In this document: positions 10,497 through 21,800 of the stretch, one piece after another
Position numbering within the stretch: position 1 is the stretch's first letter
Layout: each line of letters starts with the position of its first letter
NCBI RefSeq assembly: GCF_000227135.1
Contig: NC_018231.1
Span: 230,438-294,437, forward strand
Source: Leishmania donovani
Taxonomy: Eukaryota; Euglenozoa; Kinetoplastea; Trypanosomatida; Trypanosomatidae
DNA length: 64,000 nucleotides
Direction of reading: 5' to 3'
Program-made: the position numbers and the translations under genes
Notes under the pieces: generated by a model
Told to the model about the DNA's origin: nothing
Database searches by the model: none
Seen by the model: only the letters and a program-made list of their open reading frames with translations

Positions 10497-11124
10497 CTTC
10501 ACTTTTCTGCACACTCGAACTCTGATCGACAAGTCCCTTGCGGCTGAGCGCTATACCTGAGGAAGTGGATGATCGCTGTTTGGGTTGGTGTGTGGCTGTG
10601 CGAGCTGCTCGTGCGTGAGCGTGAGCAGAGACGTAGACGTACAGGGGGAGGGGCAACAGGTTCATGCACCGCTTGTGCGGGAGCGATTCCATGCAGCGTC
10701 TTGTCATGCACCTCAGCATCGCTCGCGCAAAACCAGCGAAAGGAAGGCAAGGAGAGGCAAGATGACCTTGCCAGCGGCGCTGCTTGCGGAGGTGCGTGCG
10801 CCGCCGAGAAAAAGAGGAAAAATGGGAAAGGGAGGGGTGGTGCGCGCTCGGGAAAGAGTGCGAGTGACGGTATCCATCGACGGATGTGCACCTGTTACGT
10901 TGCTGAGGCGTTCTTGCCACTATGCCCCCACACCTCCGCGTCGCCACCACCGCCATCCTCACCCGTAAACACACACACACACATATGGAGACTTCTCGTT
11001 CTGGGTTGTTGTGGACAGTGACAGTGGCGTGGGGAGGGGAGGGGAGGTGTGTGTGTGTGTGTAGACGGTGATCGGGTCTTCACGGAGGTTGTTTAAGGTT
11101 CAGAGGCACTGGATCGACGCACAC

Positions 11125-11155
<31 letters not shown>

Positions 11156-11240
11156 CATACATACGCGGGTACCACCCCTCCCTCCCCCTTTCCCAAGGCA
11201 TTGCAACTGCAGAGATTATGCAAGCACACTACCCAGGTGC
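10497..11240. other. spacer between spermidine synthase and the membrane protein gene
   Basis: No gene seen. The minus strand has a pyrimidine-rich stretch near 10610-10665 that could serve as the splice acceptor tract for spermidine synthase. A GT run (11047-11061) and a CA run (11119-11164) follow. Confidence 0.55.
11119..11164. repeat. CA microsatellite
   Basis: Alternating CA with a few CATA interruptions, in the 3' flank of the gene at 11241-12044. Confidence 0.9.
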
Positions 11241-12044
11241 TTACTCTGCCAACACACTCGCGCGAGCGGCCAACACCAGCAGCGAGAAGATGCAGAGCAA
11301 ATTTACATAGTTGCAGTAGTGGCGCATGCTGCTGATGTAGCGGTCAAGCCCGCACACGATGAGACCGCCAATGAGCACCACTAGCATCCCGGCCACGCCG
11401 AGACCTCGGACTTGGTTTGGCGGCTGCATAAGGATAGAGTAGGCAGCCCCGAGGCTCACAACGACGGAGACGATGATGATGATGTTCGTCATTACTTCAT
11501 CGGCCATGACGTCGAGCTTCTTGATGCGCTCGCGGCGCGCAGCCTGGCCAGCCTTGCGGCGCTCGTCGTTCTCCTGCCAGAACTTCACCTTTTCAGCGAG
11601 CTCCTGCGCATCTTTCGCGAGCCGCTCACTGCGCGTTTCCGGGTTCGAGACGGCCGCCAGCCACTCTGCCTCCGCCGCGTCCTCGACGCGACGTTGCTCC
11701 CTCGCCAGGACCCGGCTGCACGCGGCGAGGACGCTATTCGAGGCGAAGATGCACAACACTACGATGAGCATGTCGAAGCTGATCGCCAGCGGGGGATCCG
11801 GCCGCAGCTCCGACTCGCGGCTCTGCATGCGGGCACGACTCTTTCGGCCAAACGCCTGCCAGAGACCCCCGGGGCCGTCTAGCGACGTGCTCCCGGTGAC
11901 TACCGTGAGAAAGTAGCAGCTGACGCCCAGCAGCAGCGCGCTGAGTACGGGCTCCGGAGACGTGAGAACAAACACAATGGATGGGCGACGCGGGTCGGGG
12001 ATGTAGAGGGGCGTCGTCGGACGCTTGCGGTTGAGCCAGCGCAT
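11241..12044 (-). CDS. five-span membrane protein of unknown function
   Basis: I do not recognise this 267-residue protein. It shows about five hydrophobic segments, near residues 31-50, 90-110, 186-206, 214-233 and 246-264. Between the second and third lies a charged, helical stretch (about 115-180, Glu/Arg/Lys/Ala-rich) likely to be a cytosolic coiled coil. The N-terminus is basic (RWLNRKRPT) and there is no cleavable signal peptide. The frame extends 53 codons further upstream, but that part is low in complexity and contains the CA repeat, so MRWLN at 12044 is taken as the start. Its composition matches neighbouring genes, so I read it as a normal member of the cluster. Confidence 0.8.
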   Translation of the reverse strand: MRWLNRKRPTTPLYIPDPRRPSIVFVLTSPEPVLSALLLGVSCYFLTVVTGSTSLDGPGGLWQAFGRKSRARMQSRESELRPDPPLAISFDMLIVVLCIFASNSVLAACSRVLAREQRRVEDAAEAEWLAAVSNPETRSERLAKDAQELAEKVKFWQENDERRKAGQAARRERIKKLDVMADEVMTNIIIIVSVVVSLGAAYSILMQPPNQVRGLGVAGMLVVLIGGLIVCGLDRYISSMRHYCNYVNLLCIFSLLVLAARASVLAE

Positions 12045-12812
12045 CGTGGCGTTTATGTTGTTAAGGTTTCGTGAGGATGCCGGTGATTCGGTTCGACGCC
12101 GTTGCGGTGCTGAAGCTGCGCTTGCGAGTGAGGGGGCGTTGGAGGTGGTCGCACGGACACGGTGTGTACGCGTGTGCACACACACACACAGACGTTTCCC
12201 CACGCAGGCAGACCCAAGGCGTTTTGAAAAAAAAAAAAAAAACAGAAAAGAAAGGAGATGGAGAAAGTGGTCGGCGTCAGCTTGCGTCGCGAATGGTGGG
12301 TGCTTCAGTGCGGAGGTGGTCGTGGTGGCTGATCAATGACGGCTGAACGGAAAACAGATTCATAGAGGGGCGCATACGGGCAAGTGAACGGCTCAACACT
12401 GCACCCCACCCCCTACCCCTACCATACTCCTTCCGGGTGTCGCTGATGCTGCCCATGGTGTGCCAGTGCGGCGTGAGAGCGACAGAGGCTGCAGCGTGAG
12501 TAGCTCATCCATGCGAGCTTGAATTTGCTGCTGCTGCTCCGCTCCGTGTCTCACCATCTCCTTGGGGGGGGGGAGAGGAGGCTGCATGCCTAACGACCTC
12601 ATCAACGGATTCGCACTCGAATGCCTCTTGCATGCTTTTCTCTCTCTCTCTCTGCGTATGTGAAGGGCGTGCGTGCGTCATTGCAGCGCTCGGCAACAAC
12701 GAGAAGCATGAGGCAAGCATTAAAAAAAGTCAACATCCATCGTCCTTCCCATACGAGAACCGGCTCGCCGACACCGGTGAGCACAGCTGATGGCTCGCTT
12801 CCTAGCACCCCG
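12045..12812. other. spacer, no gene seen
   Basis: Contains a CA run (12177-12190), a 15-base A run near 12227-12242 and a TC/GA run near 12640. It should hold the 5' leader of the five-span protein gene and the 3' UTR of the giant ankyrin gene. Confidence 0.55.
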
Positions 12813-15800
12813 CTACAGGCTGTCTCCCGAGACGACGGAGGCAAGAAACAAGTAGCGCAGCGCTGTCCCTTCCATGGCCGCACGCATGATACTTTCCGCC
12901 TTGGCCGGATTGCGTACGACGTGCGTGATGAACACATCGTGCGGCTCCAGCAGCGTGTACTCCACAGCCGCGGCGGCGGCATTGGAAGATGGGGATGAGG
13001 GCGGCACGGCCGCGCCACGCGCACCCCGCGTAAGCTCCGTGATCCCTGTGGAGCCCGTACCTTCAGCGCCAACGGAGGTCGCAGCCGCTGGTGTGCGCAT
13101 CGCGGCTGAGGTTTTCGGTGCTGAGGACGACGACGCGTTGGGCTGCCGTGGTGTTTCTCGGGCGACGTCTTGCTTGAAAGACCTTCCCGCCATCAAGTTC
13201 GCTGCCACCGTCGCCTCGTCCTTGGCTTCATCCAGGCTCACGTCTGCATTGGGGCTGGCTCGCAGGCGCTGAGGAGGCGGGTGCAAACAGGCGGCAAGGT
13301 CTTCGCCGCTGCCGCCGTTGACTTTGCTGCTAGCCTTGCCTGCGATCATGGACTGCAGTGTTTTGATATCCTGGTGGATAAGGTGTGTCTGCAGTTGTGC
13401 GCCCAGCGCATCCCCGCCACCACTGCCGTCCTTCACGCTGCCCGTCATCATTGAGGCCTTTGCAAGTGGCTCCTCAGTGCTCAGGAAAGCATCGGGCGCG
13501 GTCGCCGCGGCGCGTGTCGCAACATCGGCGTCGCTGATGCCCAGTGCCGCCGTCAAGGTAGCGGCCATCGTTGCGGGCCGCTGTGAGGCGACCGTCAAGC
13601 ACGAGGCGGGCACCATCACGGGTGATGCCGAGTGCAGTTGGGCGTTTGCCGGCGAACTTCTTTTAGCAACAGTGGCGCTCATGACAGTGGTGGTCGGGGC
13701 AGCGGGCGACAACACCGCGTGAGGCGCAAGCAGTGACACGGAACGCTGGGGGTTGGTGGGTACCGCATCCCTCGCTTCAGACACGGGCAGCGGGGAGAGA
13801 AGCTTCCGTTGCTGCCGCTCTGCCTCGCGGTCCTCTTGGGTCGGCATCCAGAGAAGATACTCCGCACTGCCTGTCTTGGCGGCCCGCCGCAGCGCCTCCT
13901 GCATTGGCGGTGTCAGCTGCGCGTAGTAGCGCTTTCCAAAGGACGAAAGGGTGTCCGTGGACACGTTGATGGACGGTGACGATAGCTGCGCACGCGCGTA
14001 GGCCCACGCAGTCGGCAATGACCACGCCTGCGACATGAAATTGGTGGGGGCCGTGGTACTCTGCAGCTCGTCCTGGCTTGCAGCAGGCTGGGTGTCGGAT
14101 GCGGCTACGGTCATCATGTCGCAGCCGTCAGTATGGTGCTCAACCGCGGCCGCGGCAGCGATCACCTCTGCCGAGCGCCCCATTAAATGCGCCTCCGTCT
14201 GCTCCGATGCGAAGACGAACGTGGCGCCGTAGGCGCAGAGCAGGTACACCATGCTCGCGTTCTGGTTGGCGATGGCGTAGTGCAGCGGGGTCAGCCCGCG
14301 TGTGTCGAGAGCGTTGAGTTCCGCACTCAGTGTGCGCAGAAGCCGCAGCGTGCTCTGCTGTCTGTGCTGCCTACGTCCGCGGGGCTTCTCTTCGTCACTC
14401 GCGGAAACCGAGGCGCGCTCATCCGGCGCAGCCGGGGAAGACCCGCGCACTGTCGTCGTGGTAGTGGTGATGATTGAGTGAAGGGAGCTGTAGTAGGACA
14501 GCGCGGAGGCCGAGTCCGGAGAAGGGCAGGACGGAGATGAGCAGCGATGGCGGTGATGGTGGTGGGCTGCTTCCGTGGCCCTGTCCCGCTGCCTGCTTCG
14601 ACTGAGGCTGCTGATGAGAGATTCACTCGTACCGGCGCTGACGCTGTCCCTGTTGCCGCCGACATCGCCCGTTGACGCCTCCACGGCGGCCAAAGTTGTG
14701 GGGATCGTTGTCGGCTCGTCATCACTCTCTGCGCGAGACGCCTGGCCATCGTCCTGGGCGGCCGCAGCCTCCATCGCTGCCGTCGCGGCTGCTGCGACAC
14801 AGCTGAGTCCCGTGACGAGCTGCGCGCGGCGGTGCTGATTCTGCAGGCGCCGAGCCACAATCAGCAGCGCCTGCTGCAGGGCGCGACGGGCACTCGAGGA
14901 GGCCATCTGTGCACAGGCCCGATCTACCGCTGTCTCCACTGCCGCGAGGTGGGTGATGTCGATCGGGACGCCGGCGATGCAGTGGCGCAGCTTCGCCACT
15001 GCCGAAACGAAGGCACGGGTGCGCTGCTGGCGCAGGCGGCGAGGCCGTTCCGCCCCCTTGGCTTGCCGGTACAGCTCTCGGGGTGCACCGGGCGCCTCAA
15101 CAATGTGGCACTTCACGTTTTCGTGGTTGCTACTGCTGCTGCTGCTTCTGCTGCGCGAACTGGAGCCGTCAGCGTCCTTCTCGCTACCGTATTCACCTCT
15201 CTTGCGGCGGCGAGGGGGGTGGTCCATGCTTGCGTAGCAGACGGCCATGCCAGTGTGCAGCGCTGCAGCTGCGGAGATAGAGCCAAAGCAGGTCTTCGCC
15301 ATCACGGTGTTGTCGTTGCTGCCGTCACCGTCCTCGTCATCTCCTCTGCCCATGCGGGGACGCTGCGATGACTGACGACGCGAGTTGACACGCCGGGGTG
15401 ACGTCGTCTTCCGAAAGGTACTGCTGCCGAACACAGTCTTGCGCACCCGACGCCGCACCGCGTCGACGCGAATGTTGGTCTGCAGTAGCGTGACAAGAGC
15501 GCGCACGAAGCCCTGCTGCTTGGCTCGCGTGCGTCGCTCTCGCGGCGGGGTTGTCGGCGCCCCTGCCGTGCTGGCGGCCTCGTTTGATTCAGCAGACAGC
15601 GTGGCACTGCTCCACGTGTGGTTGAAGATGTCCGAGGTGGAGCTGGAGGCAATGACGTCCGTGTCGCTCTTGAAAGACATCTCGGTTGTGCATGTTCTGC
15701 TTGGGTCCGTCGAGGACGGCCCCAGAGACCGTTGCAGTGCCTCCTCGATTCCAACGACAACTTCACTCGTCGTGGCGGCAGCAGGCAGTGAGGAGGGAGA

Positions 15801-18800
15801 CCTGGAGAAGTCGTCTAGTTCAACCATCTTTTCCAGCAGAGGTGCTGCTTCCGCAGCAGCCGCACCTCCACCGCTCGCCATCATGTGGCCGACTCCAGGT
15901 GCGCCTGCGCTGCTGCTGCCCGCATCTGCAGGGAAGACGTACTCCTCCATATTGGGCGCGCTCGGCTCGGTAGTCGCCGCCACCATGGCCAAGGACTCGG
16001 CTACCCCAGCGAGGTCGCAAGCAGCTTGGCTACTTTGATAGGCGCGTAACCGCCTCCGCTGCCGACGACGCTGGTACGCGTCCTGCGTCGCCGTCGCTGA
16101 CTCCCGCCGGACACTTTCAGCGCGCTGCTCATTCTCGAAGACCTCGTCCAGCGCACACGGAACGTAGTCTGGCGCGCCACGCCAGCGCAGCACGTACGCG
16201 AGGCACTCCGTCGAATCGCCCACGGCCGCAAGGTGGAATAGGTTCAGGCGCAGCGACCGCACCCAGAAGGCGGCGGGGCCGGTGGAGGAGCCGAGGGAAA
16301 TGGCCGCGGTGGGAGCTGCTGCTGCGGCTGCTTCGCCACTCACACTCGTATACTGTGAACACCCGTCCGCCTCCTCAGAGAGGGGGGCTGCGACGTGCGC
16401 CAGCACTGGCTGCTGCTGTTGCTGCTCCGCCGCTAACCCGTCCACATGGAAACTGATGTTCGCACCACTGGCGAAGTCCAGTAGGGTGCTATCTGTAACG
16501 TCAGGTCCCGCCGTGGCCTGAGAGGACAGCAACGGCGGCACGGTCGTCGTTGTCGTCGCCAGTGCACTTTCTGGTAGCGCCGGCGTCGTGCTAATGGTCG
16601 TCCGCGGTTCGTTCGAGCTCAACTCGCGCGCCCTTCCGCCCAGCTTCTCTGCATCTCTCACGCACTTGTGCGGAGCCGCGGCGGCGTCACGGTTGTGCGC
16701 GACATCCTCGGTGTAGCACCACCGTAGAAGCAGAACCCGTGCCACCTGCGCGTTGCCAAGGACCAGAGCGATGTGCACAGGGTTGAAGCCGTGGAGGCAG
16801 CACCGCTCCCACCAAGTTCGCGTGGATGGCGAATCGGGTATGGCGGCCGCGGCGGTGATGGTGGTGGTGGTGCTTGAGGAGAAGCTGGTATCCGCGATAC
16901 CAGGCGTATGCGGGGACATTCGCCGACTTCCTGGCCGGCACACATTGGTGCTGCTACAGCTGGTAGATAAGGCGGCGGCGGCTGCCGACATCGGCGACGG
17001 AAGCGCCATGGCGGCGTCTCCCGCACCGTTGTCAGCCAGCGGATGCGCCGCCGACGCCGCAAAGGCGCGGGATCGCGGTGCAGGAGAGGTGGGCAGATCA
17101 CCAGAGGCGGCGGCGACAGGCAGCGACGCCAGTGGCGGACAGCCTTGCGCTTGCGACGCGGCTCCTTGAGGAGCCGCCAGCAGCGCCGACGGCGGCCGTT
17201 CGAACATACGTGGGGCAGCCACCATACTCTGCGAAAGTCCGGCCACCACCCGAGCCGTGGTGGCCTGCAAGGCAACGCAGTGCAGCATACTGGCTACTGC
17301 CAAATCCGCGTCCAGCTCCACAGCAAGCAGCAGCGGCGACTTGCAGTGCCCGTTGACGATGGGATTACCGGCGTTGGTGATGTGCATGTCCACCCACTCA
17401 CAGTGCTGCGTGAAGAGCGCAAGAGAGCCACTGGCGTCCCCCAGTGCCGTGCGCGAGTTGTCGTTCTCGCTCGACACGAGAGATGTTGTGTCCCTTCCCT
17501 TGTTGCTGGTACACTGTGGGGTGTCTGACAACGTCTGCTGCTGCTGCGTGGGATGTGTTGCGACCTGGTCGTTGGCTTGCCCGCCAGAGCTGCACGGCGC
17601 AGCCGTCTTGCCGGCACCTTTCATGAGAACTTCCGTGTTTTCCTTGTCGCTCTCCCAACACGAGGCCGCGTTGATGATGGAGGCGAGTGACCGTGTCTCT
17701 AGCTCCGGCCCCAGCAGCGGGTTCGCGCCTTCGCGCAGCAGGGTGTTGACGAGCCCAACGGACCCCTGCATCACGGCCAGGTGCAGCGCCGTCAGCCCCT
17801 TTGCGGTGGGGAGGTCGACTTGCGCGCCGAGACGCACCAGTGCCCCTACCATGCCGTACCAGTGCCCCTCCTCCGGCTCCACGACAGCCGCGGCAGCTGC
17901 TGCCGCCGCCGGAATAGCCGTGGCTGTTGCTGGGATCGCCGCTGGGTTCGGGCCACGTACGGCGCTGCTTGTGCTTCCAGCGGCCGCATTACCGACGCCC
18001 ATGGAAGACAGCGGCCGCTGCGATGACGGTGTAAAGATTTGGAGTGGCGAGACAGCAAGCGGCTTGCCAGGTATACTTGTGGTCACCGGGTCGCTCCTGG
18101 TGCGCAGGGAGGTCTCTCTCCCTGTCTTCGTGAGCGTGGTCTCCTGTGGGCTCCTGCCACTGCTGTTGCGGCCTTCGACTCCACTGGATGCGTCGCTGCC
18201 AGCCGAGTAGGCGGCCTGCAGCTGTGCTTGAACCCACTTTAGTCGCTGCTGCTGGTCGCGTCGCCGACGTCTTGTCGCCTGCGCGGCAGCTTGCACGGCA
18301 GTGGTTTCCACGATAGGTATGCCTACGACATGTCGGGCCCCTTGCACGGCTGTGCTCGGCGACTCGGTCGTGATGCGCGGCGACGTGTGGACTTCGGTGC
18401 GGTAGAGCACTGCGTAGTGCAGCGGCGCGTAGCCAGCCTTGTCCAGAATGTTCGGCTCAGCGCCGATGCGGCTGAGAAAGATCGCCCCCTGCACAAACCC
18501 TCCCATGGCTGCGTAGTGCAAGGCGCCGCGTCCCTTGGCGTCCACCCGATGCCTATAAGTGTGGCCGTAAACCGCCAGTAAACTCTGCAGGGCGTACGTG
18601 TTGTCGCCGTCGCGACGCACGCAATCCAGGAAGCGCGCAAAGCCTTCCTCTTCGTTGATCCACGCACGCGTTGCCGAGGAGCTGAGCGATAAGTTCTCAT
18701 TGAAGGACACGTTCAACACTGTCGAGGTGGAGTCCAGCTGTGTCGACAGTGACGATATCGGCACACCGTCGCCCTCACAGCTGCAGCAGCGTGTCGCAGC

Positions 18801-21800
18801 GAAGCCGGGCATCACAGTTGCCAGCGCCCGCGAAAGCCATCCATCTTGCGTGACCGACTGCTGCTGCTGGGCTTCTCTTGCATTCTCAAGAGCCCCACCA
18901 TCGTCGTCGTGATGGCCCGCGTGCTCACGAGCGCCTGGCACCACCGAGTGCGCAGGAGGGTTACCGGCGTGCAACTTCTCTTCGTTCTCGTCGGAAAGCG
19001 TCGAGGCGGCTGCCATCGTGTCTGAGGCAGACAGTTGCTGTGCCCGCATCGCCCTTTCCTCATGCCGGAGCTCCGCGCGCTCCATCGCGAGCAGTCGTTC
19101 TCGCATGTCCAGCTCCGCTGCCTCGGCCTTCCCGCCCACGCGTGCGACGGTCGGCAACTTCAATAGCATCGATCCCTTTAGGTTCTCGCGTGTGAAGCGG
19201 GCCGACGCGGAGCTCAAGTGCTCCATACCCGGCGTCGGTGAAAGCATCGCCAGAGGATTGACAGTCGGCATCGGGTGCAGCAAGGCGGCGGCGACAGTGG
19301 GAACTACCCCGACGCCGTTCACGTCTTCAGCACCTCCAAGAGCGTGTGAACTGCTACTGCCAGGCTCTGCCGCTTCGCCCGTGGCCTTGCCAGACTGCTG
19401 CAGCACCTTCGCCGCCACACTGTGCCAGAACTGCATAGGCGAGATGGCCGTCACCACGGCCGCGCCGCCTCCAGCTACGCCGTGTGAGCCTGGTGCGTCG
19501 CCGCTGAGGAGCCCATCGTCTTCCCGGTCTTTGCCCACAACGACGCTGGTTGCGCCTTCTTCCAGCACTGTCGCTGCCATTGCCGTCACAGCTGAGGGAG
19601 GGGACAAAGAAGAGGCGGAGTCAACGGCTGTGCCGGCGAAGGAGGCCCCGAGACGGCGCACCATCCACAGCGGGCCTGTACCCCCGCCAGCCTTCATCAG
19701 GCGCGCACTTCGATGGGCGATGGAGTGGCGACGGAGACGACTGCCAAACGGCGGCATCACGGTGGCGCTGACTGCCATGCCGATGCTGTTGCCCCGGCTC
19801 ACCAGCAGCTCCCTGCCCACCGCCGCTGGCAAACCCAGACCACCGATCGACCCCGGCGTTGCTGCCGGCATGGAGCCTGCCACGTGCTGCTCCTGCGCGT
19901 TCACGGACTCGAGGGAGGCCGGTGTAAAGGAGAATGAGAAGAAGAGCTCCCACCACGTGCGACACAAAAGGCGGCGGTACTCCGTGGACACCCAACGCAG
20001 CGAGTCCGCGACGGCGTCGACGAGGTTGGCTACCGCACTCCCCGTTGTAAGCAGCACCGCCGCCGCCCACGCCCACGCGGCGTCTGAAAAGAACTGCAGC
20101 ATCAGCAGGAGTAGAGCGACCGTCAACACATGCCGAAAGTGGAACGGCACTGGCGTCATCGACGCCACAGCGGCTGTTGCGGTTGCGCTCATCGCGGCAG
20201 ATCCTGCCGTCTCCACGCCGTGCAGCCGGCCAGTGGACGGAAGGTGCCAGAGATCAAGGCTGCTGCGAAATGTGCTGCTGCCTAGCCTCCGCCAGCTGCG
20301 ACACGGCAGACGCGGCCGAAGTTGCTGCTGGCGTGCGGCGGGCGTTTCGACTGACGCAGCCGCAGCGGCCGCAGACACCGAGGCAAGAAGCTGCCCGGGC
20401 AGTCTCATCCAGCGGCCCACAAGTACCCGCTCCGCAGCGAGCAGTAACAGCCCAGCTACGCCGACAAAGCCCTCTGTGGGGCATGGGACGGCTGCAGTGG
20501 CTGTGAGCAGTCGCTGACCTCCACGTCTTCCACGCTCCAGCCCAGAACTCCCTTGCGTCTTCGACGCTTCTACAGCCGCCCAGGCGGACGCCGTCGCCGT
20601 GGCGGCGGCGACGCGGGCCACCGCTAACAGAGCAAACATCAGGAATGTTAGAAGAACCACCACGGCGTCGCTCAACCAGAAAGCGGCGAGCAGCCGCTGG
20701 CGCAAGTGCTGGAGATGACGGTGCCGTTCACGAGACGAGCGGCCCCTACAACCATCACCAGAACTGCCGTTTCGGCTGGTACGGTCCTGTCCCTCTTCGC
20801 ACACACAAGCACTGAAAGGCCACAGGCGCCGCCCGGAGCAGCGCATCAGCCGACGCCACAGGCTGCTGCTGGTGCTTGATGGGTCCTCATTATCTCTGAA
20901 GAGGGACGAGGAGGTAACGTGGCTGGCCGAGCTGCCGGGCTCCACGCTATTCCACATCTTTTCGTCATCGTCGTCGATGTCATCGTAATCGTCGTTGATA
21001 GGAGATGGGGCTCGCTTCTGCTGTTGCTGCGGTCGTGTAGGACGCACGCTGCGCCGCCAGGACTTGCGCCGGCTGCCTCTGAGCGTCGCATCCTCCACAA
21101 GGACGTCGTCCATGCTCGCCGCCGCCGCGGCCGCTGCCTCGAGGCCGCCAGTAGCACGCTTCACCTGATTGGCGCGGACGGTGGCGGGAAGGTCGCCGCC
21201 TCCGCACACGTCCTCTGCACCAGGGGTGGAGATGGAGATGCGCGTGCTGACGCCGCTGTCTGCGAGGTTGCCTTGGGTGCTGTCACCACGATCGCGAGCA
21301 CGATTTACGTACGAGGGCGCACGTGCTGAATGCCGACGCTGCGCCGCGAGGGATCGCTGGACAAGAATTCGAGGTGCCACGACGGAGCCTCGACGCATGG
21401 GAGGCGACAGAGAGGCTACGACGGCGGCGTAGGTGCTTGTTCCATCGAGTATGGAAGCGCCGTCCTTGTTCGCCTCTTCAGTCGCCCGCGCCAACGCTGC
21501 TGCTGTAGCTGTAGTAGTGTTGACACCCACGATGGCGCTCCAGAGGCCGGGATGCCGTTCAGCAGTGCCCATCACTGCGTAGCGCCATCGCGCGTTGCAC
21601 AGCAGGGCGAAGCTACTGAAGAACGCCGTGGCGGCGATGGCCTGCAGGAGAGGCTCGTAGATGTCGTAAAGACGCACTATCCTTGTTGCAGCCGCCGGCG
21701 AAGGCGACACTGGTACAACCTCTGTCCAAGGGCTCAAGAAAGCATCGAGGACCACCTGACCTAGCAGCACACACACTTGCCACACTCTCGACGCTGACGA